DNA from: Bactericera cockerelli
Taxonomy: Eukaryota > Arthropoda > Insecta > Hemiptera > Triozidae
DNA length: 64,000 bases
Assembly (NCBI GenBank): GCA_024516035.1
Contig: CM044958.1
Coordinates: forward strand, 7,453,771-7,517,770
Reading direction: 5' to 3'
Position 1 is the stretch's first letter. Every line of letters starts with the position of its first letter. Position numbers and translations under genes: made by a program. Below are positions 1 to 12,000 of this stretch, piece after piece. The notes under the pieces are model-generated. The model did no database searches, was not told the DNA's origin, and worked only from the letters and a program-made list of their open reading frames with translations.

Positions 1-10
1 TCCAGCACGC
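1..10 (-). CDS. copine next vWA exon, first bases only
   Basis: The left edge holds the start of another acceptor-exon copy, CCCCAG|GCGTGCTGGA. In the repeats just to the right the full segment reads GVLEAYRNCIRLVQLCGPTN, the copine vWA stretch that follows the previous exon. Whether this leftmost copy is the functional exon or one more repeat cannot be decided inside the window. Confidence 0.6.
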
Positions 11-3000
11 CTGGGGAGAGAAAGGGATAATGTTAGAAGTTGGTGGGGCCGCAGAGCTGGACCAGACGAATGCAGTTGCGGTAGGCCTCCAGCACCCCTG
101 GGGAGAGAAGGGATAATGTTAGAAGTTGGTGGGGCCGCAAGCTGGACCAGACGAATACAGTTGCGTAGGCCTCCAGCACGCCTGGGGAGAGAAAGGGATA
201 ATGTTAGAAGTTGGTGGGGCCGCAGAGCTGGACCAGACGAATACAGTTGCGGTAGGCCTCCAGTACGCCTGGGGAGTGAAAGGGATAATGTTAGAAGTTG
301 GTGGGGCCGCAGAGCTGGACCAGACGAATACAGTTGCGGTAGGTCTCCAGTACGCCTGGGGAGTGAAAGGGATAATGTTAGAAGTTGGTGGGGCCGCAGA
401 GCTGGACCAGACGAATACAGTTGCGGTAGGCCTCCAGTACCCCTGGGGAGTGAAAGGGATAATGTTAGAAGGCGGCCACAAGTCTGGCTGGGGGACGTTA
501 AACAGGGAGAAGACCAGTGTCCCGCTAGAGGACTATAAACAGATAACAGACTAGCTAACCCTTACAAGCCAGGCTAGCTTGTAGTTTCCTAAGGGTTTAA
601 TGGCTTATAAAGAAAAGTCCAAGTCCTCATGATGGTTGATCGCACATAGAAATATGTGGTTCAGGACAAGCCAACTTTGAAAGAAAGTTGGCTGGAGACC
701 ATCACTCACCCCTCCAGCTATAGCCAAGCTGGCTACAACAACAACAACGAGGACCCTGGACCTAGGAGCTAGGGTCGAGTAAGGGTCGACCCTAGCCCTT
801 ACGACTAGATGAAGACAATTTTCGAGACTCCCCGGCTCCGTTGAGGCCGCTTACATTTAATAATCGGCTGGGGGACTATAAACAGGGAGTAGACCAGCAG
901 TCTGGCTGGGGCACTATAAACAGGGAGTAGACCAGCATTGGCTTGGTTCTGGGGGCCCTTGTCAATTATTAGCCTCCTTGTAAAGACAGTGGTAGAAGTG
1001 CTGAGTCATTCCTCCACTGTCTGGCTACCATCGTTCACGAAGACGCTACACTATGATGCAGTGGCGGCTCGTCGGGTGAAGACACTGAAGACATTTTCAC
1101 CTAATTTTGAACAGTGAAAACACTACTCATAATCCCTTGAACATGGCACAATTGATCCAACTCAAAGAAAAAAAAAAAAAAAAAAAAAAAAAAGAGTAAG
1201 CTTTGTGTAAAATAGATCAATGCTGCTTAACATTTCATGTTACTTTCCAAGGAGAACACCAAATGTGAAGACAATTCGAAATTGTCTTCAGTTGTCCTTG
1301 AATCAACCAATCAGAGTTGAGTATTTCCAAGTAGGTATCATGAAATATTAGGCAAGAACTATATCTATGTAATATGCTACTGAGGACAGTCTTCAGTTGT
1401 ATTCAGTTTACATTATCTACACGACCTCATACGAAATGTCACGAAGCCACCATGTGCGATGTCATGTGTTTTTGATATTAACATTGTTGCCAGTAGCATT
1501 ATGCCAGACCTAGGGAACCAGTCAATGATTTAGCCTCCCATATCTAGCACAATCTTGTAATATTAAAAAAATAATAATAATAACGTAGGCGTTAGGAAAG
1601 CAGGATTTTATGTCAGGAATTTTGGATATTATTTCTCATTTTTTGGGTTCTAGTTTTGTACATAGTTCCTAAACGATAGCCGATACCAATAAATTTTAAC
1701 TACTTATGTATCTTGTCAACTATAGTCTTAAAAAGGACATCTCGATTGAAGTCAAATCTCGGAAATAATTATTTAATGTAGGTACCGAAATTGAGCCAAA
1801 TAAGATAATCTGGTATCTAGTTGTTCCAAGAAGTTTTTAAATAGGGACAATGGTGGTCCTGTTTAAGATCCTGACTATGGAACCACTTTAAAAAAAATCA
1901 TGAAATTAGACGTGTTGAAATGAAATTCTCAAGAGAAAATTCTGTTCAGGCGGTGTAGTATTATTTTTTTAAATAAATAAATACGTCTTACATGATTTGA
2001 GGGATTTCTTTAAATTTAAAATATAGCTCTTGAAGTTTGTAGAAATTTAGCTATGAAATTAACTTGGCAACATTGTATCTCTTATCTTTAGAATGTAAAC
2101 AAAACTTGGTGTGCACTTTTCAAATTTTATTAGATTATTTTCAAATCTTCTCAACGGTAATTAAGTGACTTTTAATTGGTGTAACTAGTTAATAAAGTTA
2201 TTTCCCAGTATTTGATACAGGATAGAAACATTATTCCTACCTGATCTGACCTGTGCTTTTCATAATAAGTTGAATATGAAGTAGCTATGTACTTCTTTCA
2301 GTGTCAGAAATAACATTATAATTATGCAGGTTGCAGGTAGCTAAGCACACAGCTTCCAGTGAAGTACTTAAAATTATAAGGCAATATCTGTGTTTTTCAT
2401 AAATAGTCATTTAAACATCAATGGTAACACAAATTTAAGCTGATTTTATATTTGTAGTAAGTATGTTTTCTTAGATTTATTTTGTAATCTGGTGGTGGAT
2501 TTTCTTCCAGTTTTGGATTGTAATTTTTAGTCTTCAACTAACTTTCTTTCCTTCCCAGTTCTAACCCCTCTTTAAAATGTTGTACCTACCTATCTACTGA
2601 GGTATAATCCTAATATTTTTATTTTAATTCCTTTTTACCAACTTTTAGTTAATAATTTTTATTAAGATGAATAAATATTTTTTATTAAGATGAATAATTA
2701 ATAACAACATTTCAAAGAAACAATGAGATTCCCACAAAATCATGGGGTTCAAAAATTAAAAGTAACCCCATTCAGATTAAGAAGTAATGAGGATATGAAA
2801 GATATTATGATTACTGGATGTCCAATTTCTAACCACCACTAAAAAAGTAAAGCAAATGCCTGCCCCACAGCCATACAGTTCAAGCCTGAATGGCTTATGA
2901 AAAATGAATGGCTGTGTACCAGCTCAAGTGTTGACAAATTGTTCTGCTGGCCTTGTTTATTTATTAAGTACCAAGTGTTCTCCAAAAAAAGTACCTATAA

Positions 3001-6000
3001 AAACTTATATGATGCAAAACTGGTATGAGAGAAAATCATGCTTTGCAGGGAAACAGCCATAACTTACAATGGGCTGTGTTTATGAGACCATAAGAACTAA
3101 GATCTGATAAATTAATAATTTTATTTTTTCAATACTTCTGGGTATAATTTGTCTTCACCTAGTCTTGAAGTCAGGAGCCGCCACTGCTATGATGAAGAAT
3201 AATAACATCGCCTTGTGTATACTGCCCGATTAGGACTAATGAGTCCCATTATTGAAGCAGTAAGCTCAAGACGAATCATTATGTGGTGAAAATCCCAAGT
3301 GGGAGGATAACTTGTCATGTCCCGGCTGGGTTTCGAACCCGCTACCTCTGGATTACCAGTCAGACGCCTTGACCACTGAGCTACCAGGACAGACAGCTGG
3401 TAGTCCCCTAGATAACATTGTCTGGCTAGGGGACGTTAAACAGGGAGAAGACCAGTGCCTCGCTAGAGGACTATATACAGAGAGTACTGACTAGCTAACC
3501 CTCACAAGCCAGGCTAGCAATCAGAGTGCGCCAGCGTCGATGGCGCGTTGAATGCACCGGTTCTCGTTGGATCACCGAAGTTAAGCAACGTCCAGCTGGC
3601 ATTCCGGGCCCTTCGTGATGCTGGCATTCCGGCCCAACCCAGGCTGGGTGAGGTTAATGTGGGTAGCAGGTTTGTGAGTTTCCTGCGAATGGAGGGTAAC
3701 ACCCCCGTCGTAATATGACCATGGCAGTTGAAAGCGACGTTAAAACCAAGAAAAAAAAAAAAAAAAATCAGAGTGCAGTTGAAAATGAGATTTGGGGATT
3801 TTGAGAGCGAGAATTCTTTCTGGAGTGAGGCCATAATCCGGCAAAGACCGAATAGGTATAATTTCTAATACTCTTTCATTGACACCCACAGGGTGAAAAT
3901 ATTCGCCGCAAAGACTAAGGGCCCATAGCGTAAAGAAGCTGTAGATTGTGTTTAAAAAAAAAAAATGGGCAGTCAATTTGAATGTGTTGAAAAAAAATGA
4001 TTTTTTTTTTAAGTCAACTTGAATGTTTTTCCGGGGGAAAAACAGCTGCAAAATGTTCTAAAGCTAGGATTACGTCTGGCTAAACGGATTTGGGAACGGA
4101 GAGTATTTGGTAAACAAGTTGAAAGACCTTTAAATCCACCAGAAATTAAATCTACCGAACTAGGAGTTCAAAACAAACTCCACAGAACCTCTACTTGTAG
4201 TAAAATTCATTTAATTTTCTTCTTCTTCCATATTTAAACGTCTAAACAATTTCTCGAAAAGCTTAAAAAAAAACTCTGAATTTAGAGCAAAACATTGCAG
4301 AAATAAGTTGTCTCATTAAAAAAGTTTACTAAAAATCGCAGTTTTCCTTTATTCTATTTGAATGCACTTTAAAGTATGAAGAGAATATATTTTTATCTTT
4401 GATTTTTATTCTAGTATGTAGTTGTGCAGTGGAACACCAACACACAATTTTTTAGGATACAATTTTATGATCAAAGAATAGTGCCATATTTATTTCTATT
4501 TGCTCGAACTGTGTGTCCCATAAGAAAACGCCTCTGAATTTTGTGCCCCGAATAGTGTCCTAGATTTACAACATACAGTGGAATGTTAAAAATAATTCAT
4601 GTCTTATCGATATGAAATAAAAAAAAAGAGGAAACAATGCAAATCATTGAAAAGCGTAGATAGGTACTTGATCCTAATAAAATTATTGCATATTTTAGTG
4701 TAGGTATATTACGTTCAACAGGAAATATTGTTTAAAAAAAATAGAAAAAAAATATATATATTATCTTTTGTGTATTATATTGTGGAAAAAATTGTTATTT
4801 ATAAACCTATAACATACACATTTACTAAAAAAAAATCACCAATAGATATAAATATTTGTTTATTAAAAAATTAGAACAGACGTTCTAAGCAAAAAAAACT
4901 TTTTTTCAAATTCTCCAAAAAATTTGCTGCGAGCGGGAATCGAACCCACGCACGGTCTACAGTTTGCGTCTCCCTCTCACCTGCCACCCGGTTGCAGTAC
5001 GGACTGGCCGGGTTCATGTTGACGAAGAACTCGTGAGAGATCTGCCCGTCGGGCGGGATCTTGGCTCCGAAGCCGAGCACCGGGAACATCTTGTCGGAAT
5101 CGTAGTCCTCTATGATGGAGGCTACGGCCAGGATAGCCTGCTCGTAGCAGTTGTAGCCCTGGGAGCTGATGTAGTGGAGCGAGGTGGGGTCCTGAGGGTT
5201 GCCGTTCGAACCTGGCGGTGGAAAGATAATAATAACACTTTTCAGTGGAAGGAACTGGATAGAAGCAGGAAAGGACAGAACAAGATGGAGGAGGGTGCTC
5301 GTGAGAAGTTTTGGGCCTTCAAGGACTGCTACAACCAGCTAGTAAGTAAGTAAGTGGAAGGTAAGCACCAGGCGAGGTTAATGCTCAAAGTATTTTCTAC
5401 CATCTAACCCTCAGAGTCTTATTATTAATAAGAATAATAATATCCTGAGAAATCGATAACTAATTCGTGTGTTAATTCGATTACTTACCTGTGAAATCAA
5501 TAAACTAATTGATATGTTTAATTCGACTACTCACCTGTGAAGTCGATGGCTATGGAGCAGTGCAGCTGGGTGCCCCCCTTCACATAGTCCATGAACGAGT
5601 GCACCGGCCTCACCTCGTAGAAGTCCAAATGCACCTCCCCCGAGTCAGAGTACGCCTGCTTCTTGCGAGCCTGAGGGGGGGGTGAAAGCTTAATGGCCTT
5701 AGAGCTTCTTACGAGCCTGAGGGGGGGGGTGAAAGCTTAATGGCCTTAATGCTTCTTGCGAGCCTGAGGGGGGGTGAAAGTTTAATGGCCGGGTCGAGAC
5801 TCGACTGCTGGGTCCCAGCTCAAGGATTGGGTGGAAGAGATTGCCATAGGCAATAACCCCGCCCTTTAGTTAGGACATATGTATACAGGGTGTCCCACCA
5901 AACTTGGACACCTCAAATTACTCGGACCCTGAAAGAGTTTTTGAAAAATAAAAAAATCTAGGGTACATGTGCTAGTTATGCGGTTTCAGTTATGAAATTT

Positions 6001-9000
6001 TTTTTATACAGGGTGGTTCAGAAGTCAGAAATTGAGGTGTCAACTTTCGATTTTTAAATGGATCGACCTGAATTTTACTTGATAATTTTACTTCTAAATG
6101 ATTCCTGAGTACTTTTTTAAACAAAAATATTACATACAGGGTGGTTTTTTTCGACCAATTTTTTTTTCTAAATCTTGAATAACTCAAGTTCGGTTAATTT
6201 TTTCGATAACAAGAATAGAATGTGTTTGTGTAATGAATACACGCACTTTCAATTGGCATCAAATTTTTTTATACAGGGTGGTTCACAAGTGAAATAATGA
6301 CTTGATTTTTTTTAAAACCGAGTTTTTTTAATTTTTTATTTAGGGTTAATAATTCTCGTCTAATTTTACACATTTTTCGTTAGTCATATCGAAAAACAAA
6401 ACTAAAGTGTTGTACAGAGTGAGACATAATTTTTTTGTAACACCCTGTATATGGGCAGTCAAAGAGACGCAAAATTAAATATAAAGACAAAATATGCAAG
6501 AAAAACTTTGATTTTTAATTAAACTAAAAAGTTATGGTGTTTTAACTAATATTGTCGCATGGACCACCCTGTAGATATTTTCTTAAACCATCATATGGGT
6601 AGTCATAACTGTCTAAAATTCAAAGAGGAGTCCAAATCTGAAAGAAAAAAAAAAAAAATTCCTACCCCGCTGGGAATCGAACCCAGATCACCATGCGTAT
6701 AATGCCTAGCGCGCTAACTCACTCTGCCACGGTGACTACTGATATTACCTTGCAGTTGAAAGCAATGTTAAATTTTTGTTTAAAAAAACGCTTGCATACG
6801 AGTCTGCAACCATTTCGACATTTTCATCTTTACTATTCAAGGTCCAAAACCCAACTGACCAAATTTCGTATTGTGCGCATGACACACACTTTCCCTCTTC
6901 TCTTAGGGTTGCAATATCGAAACGAAAATATCGATATTAGGTATATCGATAATATCGAAACCATAATATCGATATCCGATATTAGAAGACTTCTCTTCCT
7001 TTACAATTCGATATTTTGTTACATAATATCGTTACATAATATCGTTACATAATATCGTTACATAATATCGTTACACAATTTCGTCACATAATTTTGGTTA
7101 TGTGCCAGAGCAAAGACATGAAAATGTCAAAAATGAATTCAAAAAGCCATGCTCAATTTTGTGTCTACACCTACCTACTTTTTATTTCAAGTTTTAAAAT
7201 CATTCAGTGTGGACACCAAATTAAAAATGGCTTCAAATTCGTGTTTTTTACTTGTTTTTCCCACATGATTCGAAGTTTTCGTTGAATTTTATACAACTTA
7301 GAGTACCTACATAACATAACTGAAACCGCATAATTAGCACGTGTACCCTAGATTTTTTTATTTTTCAAAAACTCTTTCAGCGGCCGAGTAATTTGAGGTG
7401 TCCAAGTTTGGTGGGACACCCTGTATATTTTGTTTTTTTTTTTGTTTTTTTTTTCTTGTTTAATTTATTAATATTGTCAATTTTTATATTTACCATTATT
7501 TGTCTGTATATATGTTCTACCAACTAATAAAGAGTTTCTAAATAAAAAATAAATAAATGTAGATTTTACTTCCGAGAAATTTCGAATATAAGAAATCGGA
7601 AGTATTGTGTTTGTTTTTGTAAAAAAATATTTTTTTATTTTTTGGAATTCATGTAGATTCAGAAGAGAATGCCGTTGGCATTAGCACCGACCGCCGTTAA
7701 TCGAGTTTTGTTCTATTAATTTCATTTTCTATGTATTGTATAATATTCTATGTAAATAAAAGATTGATACAATATGTTTAATAATAGATTTAGCGTCACG
7801 TGATCTATTGTTGGAGCCATGGGCGTAGCCAGGGGGGGGCAGGGGGGGGCAGCTGCCCCCCCTAGAGAAACCTCAATAGTATGCCACATGGAAGGGGCAA
7901 CTTAAATTTACATATTGATATTTTTTGAAAAATATTTTTCGAGAAAAAAAAAAAAAAACATTGAAAAACCTTAAAATCAAAAATCAAAGGATTTTTAAAA
8001 GGGTAAAAATATCAAGTAGACCCTAAAAAAAATTATCAAAGCTCTCCCTGGCTATATAATTAGTGAGGCGCTCCAATGGAAAATCGGGGCGAGCAAATGG
8101 CCTTTTGGTGCCGATCAGGTTCAAACTGGATTCCACCGACAGGTATGAATGGCCGCTATCTAGGGTTAGTGTTAGGGCCTTTCGTCATCTACAAGGGCCG
8201 AATTAGGGCCATATTAGGGCCATATTAGGGCCTTTTTGAAAAACCATATATGCCGCTCTAACTCCTTCTGTGTTGCCGATGAAGCAAACATGTATAGAAT
8301 ATGAAATGTGTAAAATGTATAGGCGCACCTTTTAATGATATAGGCGCACCTTTTTTAAAAGTTGGTGGCGCGCGCCGTTCACGAGTTATGCGCAGAACAG
8401 AGATTTTTTTCGTGCCAGTTTTGCCCTGCCACTTTGGTAGCTTCTGGACGCCATTTGATCATCTAAATATCTTCTCCCTTACAAGATAAACATTTTTGGT
8501 CAGAAAATTGACGCTTCATCTGGTGGCGCCAGCGGCGCAGAGGTGCTTGAATATTTTGCGTTTTTTCACCATAACTCTGGCTGTGTTAATGACGAAAGGC
8601 TGAAATTTGTTGCGTTAGGTTTGTACAGACGAGGGCTACAAGAATATATGTCATTAAAACAGCTTAAAGTTTAAACTGATATGTCAAAAGTTTGACATAT
8701 GTCAAAAAATGGCTGCTTTTTTTTCAATCGGTGATTATGCACCGATTAAGTGTCGCAAGCACATGATGTTACATATCGTTCGATTTGCCTTAACGACGCA
8801 AATCCAAAAAGGTATAACATTACCGCCTTAACACGTATGAGACGGGTCCTATATTCTATAGTTTGTACGCTGGGACGGCTTCAAATTAGGGCATGTGTTC
8901 CAGATATGACAACACAAAAAAAAATTGGGACAGGCGAGTACAAAAATATATTATTAATAGCATTATCTCGCCTCTGATAATACAAAGAGGCGTAAACCAC

Positions 9001-12000
9001 AAATTTTTGAAATTGTTTTTATTGCTTAGATTGAGTCTACTTGTGCTATATTTTGTTCTCACAAATAGACGTAACCCAATTATAATCCAAAGAAAAGATA
9101 CAACAAAAATTAAAATCAGGCGTATCCCTCATTTTCTCTTTTTCAGACAAATCAAATAGGCGTAAATCGATAGTCACAGTTAAATAATCAAATTTGGCAA
9201 CAGAAAAAGTTCGTATGGTCATTCACGGGTACAGGGAAGTGATAATGTTCCTACCGTGAACAGAAAATTTATGCACAAGAAAACTCATTTTGGCTCTCCT
9301 GTAAAATTTCGAAAATGTGGTTTACGCCTCTTTGTATTGTCAGAGGCGATCTGTGCCCACCGGTGGGTCACGTTACAAAGGAAATTGGAGAAAAAAACGT
9401 GACCCACCGGTGGGCACGCCGTCTCATACGTGTTAAGCCTTAAAATCGATTAATTTCAAGGCGACGATTAAAACGGTTTTTTCAAACGCCGTTTTAAGGC
9501 AGAAGGAGACGTTTTTTTTGGCTTTTTGAAAAAGAGGGGGTAGAGGGTTAGACAGGACCGATGATTCTCCATGTGATTTCCTACATTTTTGCCAAAAAAA
9601 AATTGAAAATTTTAATCGTTAACCATGTTTTTAATTCATTTGAATTTTTTTTAATTATTTGAAAAATTAATTTTTTTTAGTGATTTTTCCGGGCCGTTTT
9701 CCGGGGCTATTATAAACGTTAACAGGGCATATTGCATATTGATCGAACCGGAAAATTGTCAGCTACAAGAATTTTCTAAAATAAAAGCTTCATATATAAC
9801 CCAGTCCATGTGGGCGGGGTCGGTTCATTGATTAAAATTTTCGGAAAATTTTAATTTGCCCAAAGTGACTGTAAATTTTTATCAAAACTAGACCTATTAT
9901 ATATCATTCGATGCGCATTGACCTGGAAAATTCAAAAATGCCATAAACGATGTAGGTCAAGGCGACTGATGTCGAGTAAAGGCCTAAAAACTTTTAAGGC
10001 AAATTTAGGTCAAATTTGTTGCGTCAGACCTGTTTTTGCCGGCTTATTTGGGGGCGTTAACATTATAGTAACAAGATAATTTTTTTGTAAAACCACACAA
10101 ATGTCTTCTTTTTTTTGCCATTAAAATTTCAGATTTTTTTTAAAAGGGCAAATAGTTCAAATTAATGAAAGATTGAAAAAAATGACACGGATATCTTAGT
10201 TGCCCCCCCCTAGAGCGGATGCTGGCTACGCCCATGGTTGGAGCTCTGTGATTGGTGGAAATTGATCACGTGAAGCTAAATCTACATGAGCTGGGACCCA
10301 GTAGTCGAGTCTCGACCTGGCCACAATTGATTAAGTGATTGAAATGAAAAATAAATATTATTATTATTATTATATTATTTCGCAAACATTTTGCCTTTTA
10401 CAAACAAAAAAAAAATCAAGTTTTCACAACCCATCTCTTTCTCCAGATTGTCGGCTCGTGCTTCAAAACGCCTTCTATGGATGTCAATTTCTTCCTACAA
10501 TTTTGACTTGAAATTTTGATGCGTGCCTGGATAGTTTATTTTTAAAAGGAAAAAAGGTCTGTTCATAAGAAAATTCCATTCACAGAAAAAAGCTCCGTTC
10601 ACACGCTCTCACCACCTTCTCCGGTTGAATTATTAATCATAAAAAAGTCAATTCACAGAGAGAGAAAAAGCTCCGTTCACACGCTCTCAGCACCTTCTCC
10701 GGTTAAATGATGAATCATAAAAAAAAGTCCATTCACAGAGAGAAAAAGCTCCGTTCACACGCTCTCAACACCTTCTCCGGTTGAATTATTAATCATAAAA
10801 AAAGTCAATTCACAGAAAAAAAGGTCCATTCATAAAAAAATCCATTCACAGAAAAAAAGGTCCGTTCATAAAAAAAGTCAATTCACAGAGAGAAAAAAGC
10901 TCTGTTCACAGAAAAAAGGTCCGTTCACAAAAAAGAAGGTCCGTTCACAAAAAAAATCAATTCACAGAGAGAGAGAGAGAAAAAAAGCTCCGTTCACACG
11001 CACTCAACACCTTCTCCGGTTGAATGATGAATCATAAAAAAAGTCCATTCACAGAAAAAAAAGTTTGTTCATAAAAAAAATCCGTTCACAGAAAAAAGGT
11101 CCGTTCACAAAAAAAAGGTCCGTTCACAAAAAAAGTCAATTCACAGAGAGAGAGAGAGAGAGAGAGAAAAAAAGCTCCGTTCACACGCACTCACCAGCTT
11201 CTCCGGGTGAATGCACTTGTACCTATTCTGGTCCCCGGGGCCCTGGCTCAGCGCCGCCAGCGTCGTGTGGAAGGCGCCTATCAGGCTGTGCTTGCCGGAC
11301 ACGTTCCAGTCGTAACAGACGACCTTGAGGTTCCGGTGAAGGTCACCGTTGCACAGGGTGCGAATCGGAATGGAGAACCGCTTCCACTTGGGGTTCAGAT
11401 TGTACTTGACCACCTGAGGGAAGAGGGGAAATGTATGGTCTATTATTATTACTATTATTATACAACGCTTTGTTAGATATAAATGGACAATATGTACATA
11501 CAAATAATTATTTTAACAATGAAAAAATGGAAACAATATCTCTATATATAAAACAGAAAAAAAGGACTACCTACATACCTACCTATGTTTGTTTGTCCGG
11601 AGTTGTTTAGCCAAAACGGTAAGAGATAGCGAAAAATGTCTCAGAATTGATGAGGAAAATCAATAATACCTAGTGAACAATCAATTGATACCTAGTATAG
11701 CATACTCCCTGGAATTTTCTAGGAATTCATCTGCCTCTCCCCCAACACCTGATTACGCCTATAGTACAACACAAAAAACAATTACAAATAAATGAAAAAA
11801 AAAGTGCTGAGGTCACGGCTCAGAGTGAGCTGTTTCGCCCTTCTGTGGCACACTTGCTGGCGGCCCAACCCGCTGAAAACCTCCCCGCTCTTCAGTGTTG
11901 CTCCCAAAACGTGTATGTGGCTAGCGTACGCGGGGTCCACTCATACCCCGTGAGGAAAACTGAGAAGTTGCTATTATTAATTCATAATAATAATAAGTCT

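Larger units (their letters stand above)
5886..7423. mobile_element. TA-flanked fold-back element, copy 1
   Basis: Termini CAGGGTGTCCCACCAAACTT and its complement, flanked by TA on both sides. The left arm (to about 6600) matches the 1656-bp copy at 21175-22830. Of the right arm about 140 bp remain, and a tRNA-derived SINE piece (6655-6750, minus) with a poly(A)/AT stretch fills the middle. The subterminal motif CAGGGTGG recurs inside the arm at intervals of about 110-150 bp. Ends and TA target fit the Tc1/mariner style, but no transposase is present. Confidence 0.8.
5825..7560. mobile_element. family G repeat split by a fold-back element
   Basis: Two halves, 5825-5885 (ATTGCCATAGGCAATAACCC...) and 7424-7558 (AAAGAGTTTCTAAATAAA at the far end), are adjacent in the intact copy at 47776-47965. 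The fold-back element at 5886-7423 interrupts them. Other copies: 17884-17945, 20209-20300, 40085-40165, 45477-45690. Confidence 0.75.

Noticed and set aside
119..554. ORFs of 120-142 codons at the left edge
   Set aside because: Off-frame translations of the copine exon-edge array; the true frame ends in TAA in every unit.
4019..4237. 72-codon plus-strand ORF
   Set aside because: AT-rich and ends in a Phe run. No similarity recognised and no exon signals.
7016..7080. Possible CRISPR-like spaced repeats
   Set aside because: Head-to-tail 15-bp AT repeats with no spacers, in a eukaryotic intron.
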